Assembly (NCBI GenBank): GCA_902555665.1
Contig: CACDTF010000002.1
Span: 1 to 64,000 of the forward strand
Source of the DNA: an uncultured Pelagibacteraceae bacterium
Lineage (GTDB): Bacteria > Pseudomonadota > Alphaproteobacteria > Pelagibacterales > Pelagibacteraceae
Length of the DNA: 64,000 bases
Reading direction: 5' to 3'
Shown here: positions 42,547 through 51,235 of the stretch, in pieces
Layout of the letters: every line of letters starts with the position of its first letter
Position numbering within the stretch: the stretch's first letter is position 1
Position numbers and translations under genes: made by a program
The notes under the pieces: generated by a model
Told to the model about the DNA's origin: nothing
Seen by the model: the letters and a program-made list of their open reading frames with translations, nothing else
Databases searched by the model: none

Positions 42547-43671
42547 ATGTTTCAACATGACAGATTGAATAATGAGATTACATTATTACAAAAAATAAAA
42601 AGCTTAGATTATATATTATTGATTTCTGTCATCCTTCTTTCTGCATTAAGTGTATTTGTTATGTATTCTACAGATGGTGGTGAAATACTTTTTCATACAA
42701 AAAATCATTTTGTAAAACTTGCAGTTTTTTTTCCTTTAATGATTTTTGTGGCTTTCTTTAATATAAAATTTTGGCATAACTTTTCTTATATAATCTACTT
42801 TATAGTAATACTTTTATTAATTTATGTTTCGTTTTTTGGAATAAAGTCCTCTGGTTCACAAAGATGGATGGATCTTTATTTATTTGTTCTACAACCTTCA
42901 GAACTTATGAAAATAGCAATTATAATGTGTCTCGCAAAATATTTTCATAGAATAAAAATAGAAAATGTTAATTCATTTACTAGTATAACTATTGTCTTAA
43001 CGATTATAATAATTCCAATAATTTTTGTAATTTCTCAACCTGATCTTGGTACATCAATATTAATTGCTTTAAGTGGATTAATTATTTTGTGGTTAGGAGG
43101 CTTAAAAATTAAATATTTTATATACTCATTTATTACTTTCTTAATTTCGCTTCCATTTATAATCTCATTTCTTAAACCATATCAAAAATTAAGAATATTA
43201 ACTTTTTTAGATCCAGATAGAGACCCCTTGGGTGCTGGATATCAAATTATACAGTCAAAAATAGCTATTGGTTCAGGTGGCCTTAACGGAAAAGGTTTTT
43301 TAAAAGGAACTCAGAGCTACTTAGATTTTTTGCCTGAAAAACACACGGATTTTATATTCACTTTATTTTCAGAAGAGTTTGGTTTTATAGGTTCAGTTGG
43401 TCTTTTGATATTATACTCAATAATAATTTTTAGAATTGTAAGAATAGGAGCAATTTCGAGAAGTAATTTTGCTAGACTTTTTTGTTTTGGTTATGCTTTT
43501 GCGATCTTTATTTATATTGTAGTAAATTTATCTATGGTTTTGGGTTTGTTACCTATAGTTGGTTCTCCATTACCTATTATGTCCTATGGAGGTTCTTCAA
43601 TGTTGGCCACTATGATTGGTTTTGGCATAGTATTAAGCGCAAAAATTAATCATAAACAAATGATTGCATAA
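42547..43671 (+). CDS. rodA: RodA, SEDS peptidoglycan glycosyltransferase
   Basis: Polymerises lipid II in the elongasome with PBP2. 374 residues with about ten membrane helices. SEDS motifs are GSQRWMDLYLFVLQPSELMKIA, ISQPDLGTSILI, GSGGLNGKGFLKGTQSYLDFLPEKHTDFIFTLFSEEFGF with the catalytic Asp in the long loop, and LPIVGSPLPIMSYGGSSM. The mrdA pairing points to RodA rather than FtsW. It follows mrdA immediately and closes the shape operon. Confidence 0.95.
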   Translation: MFQHDRLNNEITLLQKIKSLDYILLISVILLSALSVFVMYSTDGGEILFHTKNHFVKLAVFFPLMIFVAFFNIKFWHNFSYIIYFIVILLLIYVSFFGIKSSGSQRWMDLYLFVLQPSELMKIAIIMCLAKYFHRIKIENVNSFTSITIVLTIIIIPIIFVISQPDLGTSILIALSGLIILWLGGLKIKYFIYSFITFLISLPFIISFLKPYQKLRILTFLDPDRDPLGAGYQIIQSKIAIGSGGLNGKGFLKGTQSYLDFLPEKHTDFIFTLFSEEFGFIGSVGLLILYSIIIFRIVRIGAISRSNFARLFCFGYAFAIFIYIVVNLSMVLGLLPIVGSPLPIMSYGGSSMLATMIGFGIVLSAKINHKQMIA

Positions 43672-43714
43672 TTTGTCACTCTAAAAATTGAATATTTAAT
43701 TGTATAACAATTTT

Positions 43715-44956
43715 ATGAATAAAAATCTTAAAGTAGGAATAGTTGGAGCAGGAATTCAAGGAGTATCTAATGCTTTGTTTCTTCAAAAAAAAGGTTTCAA
43801 TGTAACTATCTTTGACAGAGATAACCCAGGTAGCCATGCAGCCTCCTATGGTAATGCAGGTCACTTTTCACCTTATGCATCTCTTTCTTTAAATAGAACT
43901 GATGTTCTAGCAGATGTGCCTGCAATGTTACTTAGTTCTTCAGGTCCACTTGCTTTAAAATGGAATTATGTTCCTAAAATGATTCCGTGGTTTATAAAAT
44001 TTATGATGAATACTACCAAAACTAAGATGATGCATACTGCCAAAAATATGCACCAAATTTTAGATTTAGCTTTACCTGCATATGATGAACTATTTGAAGA
44101 GATTGATCTAGAAGGTTTGGTTGAAAACAAAGGAATTCTTTATATATGGAATGATAAAGATCTAAAAAGTAGAGAATTAGAAATTAAAGTTAGAGATGAA
44201 TTAGGTGTTGAACAACAATTAGTCACAAAAGCCGAAATACATGACCTTGAACCACACATTAAACCATTTTACCATGCTGGCGTATATTATCCTTATGCAA
44301 GACATGCAAGAAACCCAAAAAGAATTCTTTTAAAATTGTTTGATTCATTTTTACAAAAAGGTGGAAAATTTAACAAAGTAAATATTAAAGATATTAGTTT
44401 TGAAGAAGAAAAACCAGTTTTTAAAACTGAAACTAAAAGTTATGTTTTTGATAAAGCAGTTATAGCTTGTGGAGCTTTTTCAAAAAAATTAACAGATAAT
44501 CTTGGCGAAAAAATACCCCTAGATACAGAGCGTGGATATCATGTTCATTTCAAAAATTGTGATCACTTATTAAGTAGACCTGTGATATTTTCTAACCGTG
44601 GATTTGGAATTACACCGATGGAACAAGGTTTAAGAGTTGTTGGAACTGTAGAATTTGGTGGATTAGATAATCCATTATCTAAATCAAGAATTAAGAATCT
44701 AATAAATAATGCAAAATATATGCTTGGTGATTTACCTGAGCATGAAGATGAATGGTTAGGATTTAGACCAACTTTACCTGATTTTTTACCTGTAATGGGG
44801 CCATCAAAAAATTATAAAAATATTTACTATTGTTTTGGACATCATCATTTAGGATGGACTTTAGGTCCGATTTCTGGAAAGATTGTGTCTGGAATGATAG
44901 CGAATGAAAATACAAATTTAGATTTAAAACCCTATAGCTCGCTTAGATTTAGTTAA
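43715..44956 (+). CDS. FAD-dependent oxidoreductase, D-amino-acid dehydrogenase (DadA)-like
   Basis: DAO-family flavoprotein of 413 residues expected to oxidise an amino acid or other secondary amine, passing electrons to the respiratory chain. The FAD-binding dinucleotide motif is VGIVGAGIQGVSNALFLQKKGFNVTIFDRD at about 6-35, followed by PGSHAASYGNAGHFSPYA. The GYHVHFK and GTVEFGGLDNPLSKSRI segments and the C-terminal FRPTLPDFLPVMGPS...GHHHLGWTLGP are typical of DadA relatives. ATG 43715 is chosen over TTG 43700. The substrate is unknown. It leads a tight run with a transporter and a hydroxyacid dehydrogenase. Confidence 0.85.
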   Translation: MNKNLKVGIVGAGIQGVSNALFLQKKGFNVTIFDRDNPGSHAASYGNAGHFSPYASLSLNRTDVLADVPAMLLSSSGPLALKWNYVPKMIPWFIKFMMNTTKTKMMHTAKNMHQILDLALPAYDELFEEIDLEGLVENKGILYIWNDKDLKSRELEIKVRDELGVEQQLVTKAEIHDLEPHIKPFYHAGVYYPYARHARNPKRILLKLFDSFLQKGGKFNKVNIKDISFEEEKPVFKTETKSYVFDKAVIACGAFSKKLTDNLGEKIPLDTERGYHVHFKNCDHLLSRPVIFSNRGFGITPMEQGLRVVGTVEFGGLDNPLSKSRIKNLINNAKYMLGDLPEHEDEWLGFRPTLPDFLPVMGPSKNYKNIYYCFGHHHLGWTLGPISGKIVSGMIANENTNLDLKPYSSLRFS

Positions 44957-45859
44957 GTGACTAAAGATAATAATTTTTTAGCTTATTTATATCTATTTTT
45001 AACCGTAACCTTTTGGGCAGGAAATTTTGTAGTAGGTAAACTTGCGAGTTTCTATGAGGTACCACCTTTTTCATTAAATTTTTATCGATGGCTTTTTGCT
45101 TGGTTAATTTTAGCACCTTTTACAATTCCTGAAATATTAGAGAAAAGGAACTATATTATTAAAAACTATAAACTTTTCATTGTATTAGGAGTTACTAGTA
45201 TTACGGTATTTAATTCTATTGTTTATTATTCTTTAAATTTTACTCAGGTGATTAGTGGAGTATTAATGATCTCAACTATACCTGTGATGATTATGTTGTT
45301 TTCATCAATTTTAAAAATTGAAAAGACAAATATTTTTCAGATCATAGGAGTAATTTTTTCTTTTGCTGGCGTAATCATGATTATAACAAAAGCAAATTTA
45401 GAAATATTAAAAAATTTAGATTTTAATAAAGGTGATATAACTATGGTAATAGCAATGTTTTCATGGGCTTTATACTCAACATTGTTAAAGGGAAAACAAT
45501 ATGAGTTGACTCAAATATCATTACTACAAGTAGTAATTACTTTTGGTTTAATATTTTTAATACCAGTTTATTTTATTGAATATCAAATTGGCTTTAGAAT
45601 TAATTTAGAATTACCTTTTATTTTAATTTTATCCTATGTAGTTTTGTTTCCAGGTTTGGCATCTTTTCTTTTATGGATAAAAGGAATATCTATGATTGGT
45701 GCTAATCGTTCAGGTGTTTTTTTACACCTAATGCCGATTTTGAGCGCGATAATGGCGATGATTTTTTTTAGTGAAAAATTTATGTTTTATCATATTTTAG
45801 GCGCTTGTTTTATTATAACAGGAATATTGTTATCAAATAAGAAAGTTAAAAATGCTTAA
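44957..45859 (+). CDS. EamA/DMT family transporter
   Basis: Drug/metabolite superfamily membrane protein of 300 residues with ten predicted helices in two EamA repeats (about 8-140 and 150-290). FWAGNFVVGKLASFYEVPPFSLNFYRW is the usual first-repeat start, and SGVFLHLMPILSAIMAMIFFSEKF the usual end of the second. Such proteins often export amino acids or import small metabolites; the substrate cannot be told. The start is GTG immediately after the DadA-like stop. It overlaps the next gene by eight bases. Confidence 0.88.
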   Translation: MTKDNNFLAYLYLFLTVTFWAGNFVVGKLASFYEVPPFSLNFYRWLFAWLILAPFTIPEILEKRNYIIKNYKLFIVLGVTSITVFNSIVYYSLNFTQVISGVLMISTIPVMIMLFSSILKIEKTNIFQIIGVIFSFAGVIMIITKANLEILKNLDFNKGDITMVIAMFSWALYSTLLKGKQYELTQISLLQVVITFGLIFLIPVYFIEYQIGFRINLELPFILILSYVVLFPGLASFLLWIKGISMIGANRSGVFLHLMPILSAIMAMIFFSEKFMFYHILGACFIITGILLSNKKVKNA

Positions 45860-46802
45860 AGTAGCTATTTTAGATGATTATCAAAATGTTGCTCAACAAT
45901 TTGTAGATTTAGAAAAACTATCTGGAAAATATGAATTTAAGATTTTTAGCGAACCTTTTTTAGATGAAGCAGATGCAATTGATCAGTTAGCTGATTTTGA
46001 AGCTTTACTAATAATGAGAGAAAGAACTCCAATTACAAAAAATTTAATTGATAATTTAAATGATTTAAAATTTGTAATCACAAGTGGATTAAGGAATAAA
46101 TCTATCGATTTGGAGGCAGCAAAAAAAAGAAAAATTATAGTTTGCGGTACAGATATAAATTTAAACCCAACGCCTGAATTAACATGGGCACTAATTCTTG
46201 GTTTAGCTAGAAATTTTAAAGAGGAGTTTGACAATATGTATCAAGGATATTGGCAAACTACAATCGGAGTAGAATTAAAAGGAAAAATCTTAGGATTGAT
46301 TGGTCTAGGCAGAGTAGGTAGTGAAGTCGCTAAAATCGGAAAAGCTTTTGGTATGCAATTAATGGCTTGGAGTGAAAATCTTAACTTAGATAATTGTAAA
46401 GAATTAGACGTATTACCTTGCAGCAAAGAAGATTTAATTACAAATTCTGATGTTCTTTCAATTCATGTTCAAGGAGGTGAAAGATACAAAGATTGCATTA
46501 CTTTAAAAGAATTTGATAAAATGAAAAAAACAGCTTTTTTGATAAACACCTCTCGTGGACCTATTGTTAATGAGGATGATTTAATTATTGCATTGTCAAC
46601 AAATCTAATTGCTGGTGCAGGAATAGATGTATATGAAAAAGAGCCTTTACCAGAAAATAATAAGCTTAGATTTTTACCAAATGCCTTGCTTACTCCTCAC
46701 ATAGGCTATGTGACAGCTGAAAATTATAGCATTTTTTATAACCAAATGATTGAAGGACTAGAGGCTTGTGTAAATGGAAAGCCTATCAGAGTTCTAGAGT
46801 AA
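45852..46802 (+). CDS. D-2-hydroxyacid dehydrogenase family protein
   Basis: NAD-dependent D-isomer-specific 2-hydroxyacid dehydrogenase of 316 residues. The NAD-binding motif is GLIGLGRVGSEVAKIGKAFGMQLMAW at about 146-171. Catalytic residues are in NTSRGPIVNEDDL (Arg), GIDVYEKEPLP (Glu) and LTPHIGYVT (His). It would reduce a 2-oxoacid or oxidise a 2-hydroxyacid; the exact substrate is unknown. A DadA-like enzyme upstream could supply a 2-oxoacid (inference). It overlaps the EamA gene, and the deacetylase gene follows after two bases. Confidence 0.88.
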   Translation: MLKVAILDDYQNVAQQFVDLEKLSGKYEFKIFSEPFLDEADAIDQLADFEALLIMRERTPITKNLIDNLNDLKFVITSGLRNKSIDLEAAKKRKIIVCGTDINLNPTPELTWALILGLARNFKEEFDNMYQGYWQTTIGVELKGKILGLIGLGRVGSEVAKIGKAFGMQLMAWSENLNLDNCKELDVLPCSKEDLITNSDVLSIHVQGGERYKDCITLKEFDKMKKTAFLINTSRGPIVNEDDLIIALSTNLIAGAGIDVYEKEPLPENNKLRFLPNALLTPHIGYVTAENYSIFYNQMIEGLEACVNGKPIRVLE

Positions 46803-46804
46803 AA

Positions 46805-47704
46805 ATGGATCTCCCTGTTGTTAATCACGAGGATTATTTTGCTAAGATTGGTGATGATCATAAATTTCCAATTAATAAATTTGGAGAGTTAGCAAAATAC
46901 TTAACTCAAAACAAAATAGTAAGTAAATTTCATAAACCTTCAGCCTGTTCATTTGAAACATTAAGCTACGCACATTCAAAAAATTATATCTTAGATATTA
47001 AAAATAAAACTTTAAGCAAAGAAGGAGTAAAAAAAATTGGATTTCCACTTGTAGATAGTGTTGTGCAAAGATCTTTAGTTGCTACAGGAGGAACTGTTCT
47101 CGCATCTAAACTTGCAATAAATTATGGTATTTCATGTAATACAGCAGGAGGTAGTCACCACGCAAGTTATGATGGAGGTGCTGGTTATTGTGTGTTTAAT
47201 GACGTAGCAGTTGCAGCACATTATTTACTTAATAGAGGTCTAGCAAATAAAATTTTGATTGTTGATCTAGATGTTCACCAAGGTAATGGCAATTCAGAAA
47301 TCTTTAAAGACAATAGAAGTGTTTTTACATTCAGTATGCATTCTAAAACTAATTACCCTGCAAAAAAATCAAATAGTGATTTAGATGTAGAACTAGAGGA
47401 TAATTTAGAGGATGATAACTACCTCAAAACACTTAAACATTATTTAAACGAATTAAATCAAGAAAATTTTGATTTTGTTTTTTATATAGCAGGTGTTGAT
47501 ATTCATTTTAATGATAGATTGGGTAAATTAAAAATTTCTGACGATGGAATAAAACTTAGAGATGAGCTTGTAGTAGAAAATTTTTTTTCTAGACGGATAC
47601 CATTTTGTGGAGTTTTGGGTGGTGGTTACAACAAGGATTTCAATAAACTTGTTGAATTACATTCAATGTTACATCAATCTTGTGTTAAATATATAAGATC
47701 ATGA
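46805..47704 (+). CDS. Histone deacetylase-like amidohydrolase
   Basis: Zinc hydrolase of the HDAC/AcuC/acetylpolyamine amidohydrolase superfamily, 299 residues. Paired catalytic His118-His119 in GGSHHASYDGGAGYCVFND, zinc ligands Asp156 and His158 in DLDVHQGNGN, and Asp232 in GVDIHFNDR are all present, so it should be active. The compact form resembles the class IV (HDAC11-like) bacterial group. Likely substrates are acetylated amines or acyl amino acids rather than histones. ATG 46805 is preferred to an earlier in-frame ATG that lies inside the dehydrogenase gene. It overlaps msrB by four bases. Confidence 0.88.
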   Translation: MDLPVVNHEDYFAKIGDDHKFPINKFGELAKYLTQNKIVSKFHKPSACSFETLSYAHSKNYILDIKNKTLSKEGVKKIGFPLVDSVVQRSLVATGGTVLASKLAINYGISCNTAGGSHHASYDGGAGYCVFNDVAVAAHYLLNRGLANKILIVDLDVHQGNGNSEIFKDNRSVFTFSMHSKTNYPAKKSNSDLDVELEDNLEDDNYLKTLKHYLNELNQENFDFVFYIAGVDIHFNDRLGKLKISDDGIKLRDELVVENFFSRRIPFCGVLGGGYNKDFNKLVELHSMLHQSCVKYIRS

Positions 47705-48075
47705 CAAAAAAAATAAATCCAAATCTAACTGCTGAACAAAAATTAATTTTATTTGAGGAAGGCACTGAGCGTGCAGGATCAAGTGAACTAAATCATGAAA
47801 AAAGGGAAGGAAGTTTTCATTGTGCAAATTGTGGAGAAAAATTATTTGACTCGAAAACAAAATATGAAAGCGGATCTGGTTGGCCTTCTTTTTACGAGTC
47901 TTTACCAGATGTGTTTGAAACAAAAACAGATCACCACATAGGATACGCAAGAACTGAATATCATTGTAAAAAATGTGGAGGCCATCATGGTCATGTATTC
48001 GACGATGGACCTGAACCAACTGGTAAGCGATTTTGTAACAATGGAGTATGTCTAGTTTTTAAGCCTAAAACTTAA
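47701..48075 (+). CDS. msrB: Peptide-methionine (R)-S-oxide reductase
   Basis: Repairs methionine-R-sulfoxide in proteins. 124 residues. Zinc ligands form two CxxC pairs, Cys41/Cys44 (CANCG) and Cys89/Cys92 (CKKCG). SGSGWPSFYE and HHGHVFDDGPEPTGKRFCNNG form the active site with catalytic Cys112. The usual RYCxNSASL reads RFCNNGVCL, which brings an extra Cys117 close to the active site. The ATG overlaps the deacetylase stop (ATGA), so it is translationally coupled to that gene. Confidence 0.93.
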   Translation: MTKKINPNLTAEQKLILFEEGTERAGSSELNHEKREGSFHCANCGEKLFDSKTKYESGSGWPSFYESLPDVFETKTDHHIGYARTEYHCKKCGGHHGHVFDDGPEPTGKRFCNNGVCLVFKPKT

Positions 48076-48119
48076 ATATTCAGTATATACATAAGTTGTT
48101 TTATAATTTAAAATTAGTT

Positions 48120-48959
48120 GTGAAAAAATTTTATATTATTTTACTATCTATATTTATTATTACATCTTCTAATTCTGATGAAATTTCTAAAAAAGTTTCA
48201 GAGTATGTAAGTAATTTGATACCAGGTGATGGTGATACAGAAGTAAGTATTGATTTAAGAGAAAACTATAAGCCTGACTACAGTATTTTAGCAGTTAGAG
48301 AAATTGAAAAAACTGAAAAAGGAAATTTGTTTACTCAATTTTCATTATTCAACACTGAAAAAAATAATGATGAAAGAATAGTAGGTAATCTTGGAATTGG
48401 AAAAAGATTTTTAAGTGATGATAAGACTTTATTGACTGGTTTTAATAGTTTTATAGATTATGACGATGCTGGCAATGCAAGAAGTAGCTTTGGTATTGAA
48501 GCTAGAAGTGCAGTCATAGAGTTTGCGTATAATCAGTATTTTGGGATTGGAAACGCAACAGATGAAAAAGTTTTAGATGGTTATGATTTAAGATTAGCTT
48601 CACAAATACCCCATCTTCATTGGGCAGATATATTTATAAATACTTACGAATGGCAAGGTGAAGATAGGAACGATATCAAAGGTACCAAATTAGGATCTGA
48701 ACTATTGTTAACACCCAATATTAATTTAGAGTTATCTTACGATGACAAAGATAAAAATGGTTTAGAGGATGAATGGTATGCAAATATTGAATTCATCTAC
48801 CCACCTAGATCTAGACCTTCTCTTCAAGATGGATTTATTAATTCAATTGCATGGAAAGATGAGAAAGATATGTCTGGAGAACTATTAACAAAAGTAAAAA
48901 GAAATAATAAAATTATGGTTGAGTTCAAAGGATCATCAACAATATCAAGGGCTGACTGA
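48120..48959 (+). CDS. Inverse-autotransporter-type outer membrane beta-barrel protein
   Basis: Exported protein of about 279 residues. A signal peptide (basic VKKF, then a hydrophobic run to SSNS) is followed by beta-strand-rich sequence that reads like the inverse autotransporter (intimin/invasin) beta-domain: NLGIGKRFLSDDKTLLTGFNSFIDYD, GIEARSAVIEFAYNQYFGI, DGYDLRLASQIP, and alternating late strands with paired aromatics. No Ig-like passenger follows; the protein ends soon after the barrel. The start is GTG 48120, giving a proper signal peptide; a TTG at 48096 is the alternative. Its stop TGA overlaps the next gene start (ATGA-like), implying a two-gene unit. Confidence 0.68.
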   Translation: MKKFYIILLSIFIITSSNSDEISKKVSEYVSNLIPGDGDTEVSIDLRENYKPDYSILAVREIEKTEKGNLFTQFSLFNTEKNNDERIVGNLGIGKRFLSDDKTLLTGFNSFIDYDDAGNARSSFGIEARSAVIEFAYNQYFGIGNATDEKVLDGYDLRLASQIPHLHWADIFINTYEWQGEDRNDIKGTKLGSELLLTPNINLELSYDDKDKNGLEDEWYANIEFIYPPRSRPSLQDGFINSIAWKDEKDMSGELLTKVKRNNKIMVEFKGSSTISRAD

Positions 48960-49735
48960 TGAAAAATTTACTAAAAATTTTATTTATATCTAAAGTTTTA
49001 TTTTTATTTTTAGTCTTTAATTCTCAGGCTGCTAGTACAACAGGACAAGCAGATGTTTATAAAGTAACAATGAAAAAAGTAGAATTGTGTACTGCTAGCA
49101 CAAGTGTATCTAGTTGTGTTGGGTCAGTAACAGTAGGTGATACCTCTAAAGTTGTTGATATCGCATCTGTATCAGCTGGAGCTGCGGCTGCTACATTTGG
49201 TGATCCTGCATTATTACCTCTCGGAGAAACTTATACTCATATGAGAGTTACAATTGATAGAAAATTTACAATAAAAGCTGATTTAGAAGTTTCAGGTGTA
49301 ACAGATAATTGTACTACGACAGCTGCACTTTCTGGCTCTGCTTATCCTGGTGGATCTTTAAGTGGAACTGAAAAATATGATAGAACTCCAATTATTGCTG
49401 ATGGTGGCACAGCTGCAGAGGCTGATTTATATTTAAAAAATAATCAAATGAAAACATGTACAAATGCTGCATGTTCAGCACTTAGTGGTGCAAATACAAT
49501 TACATATGCCCAAGGTTCAGGATCATCTACTTATCAAACTCAGCATGCTGATGGTAGTACTTCTGATGATCATGTAATGGTTTATGAGCTTTCAAAACCA
49601 TACACAGTAGCTTTAATTGGTCCAACTATAGACATTAGCTTTGGAACATCTGCTGCTATTAAAGCAACAGAAGTTGGTACAGATTTTTGTATGTTTGATC
49701 CTCAAGAACCAGTAGTTACAATCACAATTAAATAG
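48959..49735 (+). CDS. Exported cysteine-containing protein of unknown function
   Basis: I do not recognise a named family with confidence. 258 residues: clear signal peptide (MKNLLKILF start, hydrophobic core, SQAA cleavage near residue 25), then a mature part rich in Ala, Ser, Thr and Gly, with six cysteines suited to three disulfides. The order YKVTMKKVELC ... KVVDIASVSAG ... LPLGETYTHMRVTID loosely resembles DUF4382-like beta-sandwich proteins; this is a guess. The base composition is visibly richer in G+C than its neighbours. It overlaps the barrel gene, so it may be a partner or surface cargo of that protein. Confidence 0.6.
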   Translation: MKNLLKILFISKVLFLFLVFNSQAASTTGQADVYKVTMKKVELCTASTSVSSCVGSVTVGDTSKVVDIASVSAGAAAATFGDPALLPLGETYTHMRVTIDRKFTIKADLEVSGVTDNCTTTAALSGSAYPGGSLSGTEKYDRTPIIADGGTAAEADLYLKNNQMKTCTNAACSALSGANTITYAQGSGSSTYQTQHADGSTSDDHVMVYELSKPYTVALIGPTIDISFGTSAAIKATEVGTDFCMFDPQEPVVTITIK

Positions 49736-49739
49736 AAAA

Positions 49740-50978
49740 ATGACTGATCAATTTTCTGGTCAGATAATATCATCAAAAATAAAATTACGAAATAAATCTA
49801 AGGATTATGTTTTAAATTTTAAAAAAATTGAGGAATTTATAAAAAGGGAAATTGCAGAAATAGAAATTCTTAAGAATTCCTCAAAATCAATAATTCCTGA
49901 AATTTCTTTTAATGAACTTAATTTAACTAATAATAAAATAATAGAAAACATTCGTAAAAGAGGCTGCTTAATTATTCGAGACGTTTTTGAAGATAATAAG
50001 ATAGAAAATATTAATAAAGAGTTAGAGGAATATATAGATAGTAATGGATATTACGAGGATCAACAAAAAAAGGCAGGTTTAGATAAATATTTTAGTGATT
50101 TAAAATCAGGAAAACCCCAAATATATGGTTTGTATTGGTCTAAAGCTCAAATTGAAATAAGGCATTCTGAAGAAATGGCAAAGGTTAAAAAATGGCTTAA
50201 CAACCTTTGGAATTTTAGAAACACTGAATATACAGTTTTTGATCCAAATAAAGAACTATCTTATGCAGATAGATTAAGAAGGAGAGAGCCTGGAGATGAT
50301 ACTTTGGGTTTATCTCCACATTGTGATGCTGGATCAATTGAAAGATGGACTGACAGTTATTATCAAAAAATTTATAAAGATATTTTTTCTGACAATTTTG
50401 AAAAATACAATCCATTTGAAGCAAAGTATAGAGATAGAACAATAGAGTTCGAATCTCCTGCAGTTGCACATGTATTTAGAACATTTCAAGGATGGACTGC
50501 TTTAACGGAGCAAGGACCAAGTGATGGAACTTTACAATTAATACCAATTGCTAAAGGAATTGCTTATATTTTAACCAGAGCATTACTTGATGATGTTGAA
50601 GAAAATGAATTGTGTGGATCGAAACTTGGTAGAGCTTTGTCAGTAAATAAAGATTATCATTCATTACTGTTAAAAGGTTTAGTTTCAATTCCAAAAATGA
50701 AACCAGGTGACACTGTTTGGTGGCATCCTGACGTTGTTCATGCTGTTGAAGACAAACATTCAGGGAAAAATTATTCAAATGTCGTTTACGTTGGTGCAAC
50801 ACCATATTGTAAAAAAAATCTAGATTATACACTAAAACAATCAAAAAAATTTTTAGAGGGAAAGAGTCCACCGGATTTTGCGGCTGAGGATTATGAAATT
50901 AAATATAAAGGTAGAGTTAAATTAAAAGATTTAAGCTCTTTAGCTAAGAAACAATTAGCTTTAGAAGAATGGAATTAA
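49740..50978 (+). CDS. DUF1479 (YbiU-like) putative 2-oxoglutarate/Fe(II) oxygenase
   Basis: 412-residue protein of the DUF1479 family, a cupin-like fold related to 2OG/Fe(II) oxygenases. A metal site is visible: His194-x-Asp196 in LSPHCDAGSIERW and a distal His334 in HPDVVHAVED. The sequence IIRDVFEDNKIENINKELEEYI, LYWSKAQIEIRHSEEM and NVVYVGATPYCKKN are family-like. E. coli YbiU is of unknown function. It starts four bases after the exported protein gene. It converges on glutaredoxin, and TTAA at 50975-50978 holds both stop codons. Confidence 0.85.
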   Translation: MTDQFSGQIISSKIKLRNKSKDYVLNFKKIEEFIKREIAEIEILKNSSKSIIPEISFNELNLTNNKIIENIRKRGCLIIRDVFEDNKIENINKELEEYIDSNGYYEDQQKKAGLDKYFSDLKSGKPQIYGLYWSKAQIEIRHSEEMAKVKKWLNNLWNFRNTEYTVFDPNKELSYADRLRRREPGDDTLGLSPHCDAGSIERWTDSYYQKIYKDIFSDNFEKYNPFEAKYRDRTIEFESPAVAHVFRTFQGWTALTEQGPSDGTLQLIPIAKGIAYILTRALLDDVEENELCGSKLGRALSVNKDYHSLLLKGLVSIPKMKPGDTVWWHPDVVHAVEDKHSGKNYSNVVYVGATPYCKKNLDYTLKQSKKFLEGKSPPDFAAEDYEIKYKGRVKLKDLSSLAKKQLALEEWN

Positions 50979-51232
50979 TTATTTAAAAGATCATGAAGTT
51001 TATTTTCTTTTTCTAATGCTCTTACTTCATCATAACCACCGATATGCTGGTCATCAAAAAAGATTTGTGGAATAGTTCTTTTTCCATTAGCTTTTTTAAT
51101 CATTTCATCCATTGCTCCATCAACTTTTGAAATATCAATTTCATTATAAGGCGCATTATTTCTAGCTAACAATCTTTTTGCAGCCTCACAATAATTACAT
51201 AGCGGACCTGTATACATGGTAATTTTTTTCAT
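50975..51232 (-). CDS. grxC: Glutaredoxin 3-like
   Basis: Small thiol-disulfide oxidoreductase using glutathione. 85 residues with the thioredoxin fold. The active site is CNYC (residues 12-15) instead of the usual CPYC. RTIPQIFFDDQHIGGYDE carries the cis-Pro and the glutathione-binding GG-D motif. The two-Cys site makes it a dithiol type, not the CGFS type. Four bases separate it from the DUF2805 gene upstream. Confidence 0.92.
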   Translation of the reverse strand: MKKITMYTGPLCNYCEAAKRLLARNNAPYNEIDISKVDGAMDEMIKKANGKRTIPQIFFDDQHIGGYDEVRALEKENKLHDLLNN

Positions 51233-51235
51233 GGC

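Noticed and set aside
49740..50978. Reading the DUF1479 gene as a phytanoyl-CoA or TauD-type dioxygenase
   Set aside because: The overall sequence, length and the motif context LSPHCDAGSIERW fit DUF1479/YbiU better; the specific substrate is unknown.
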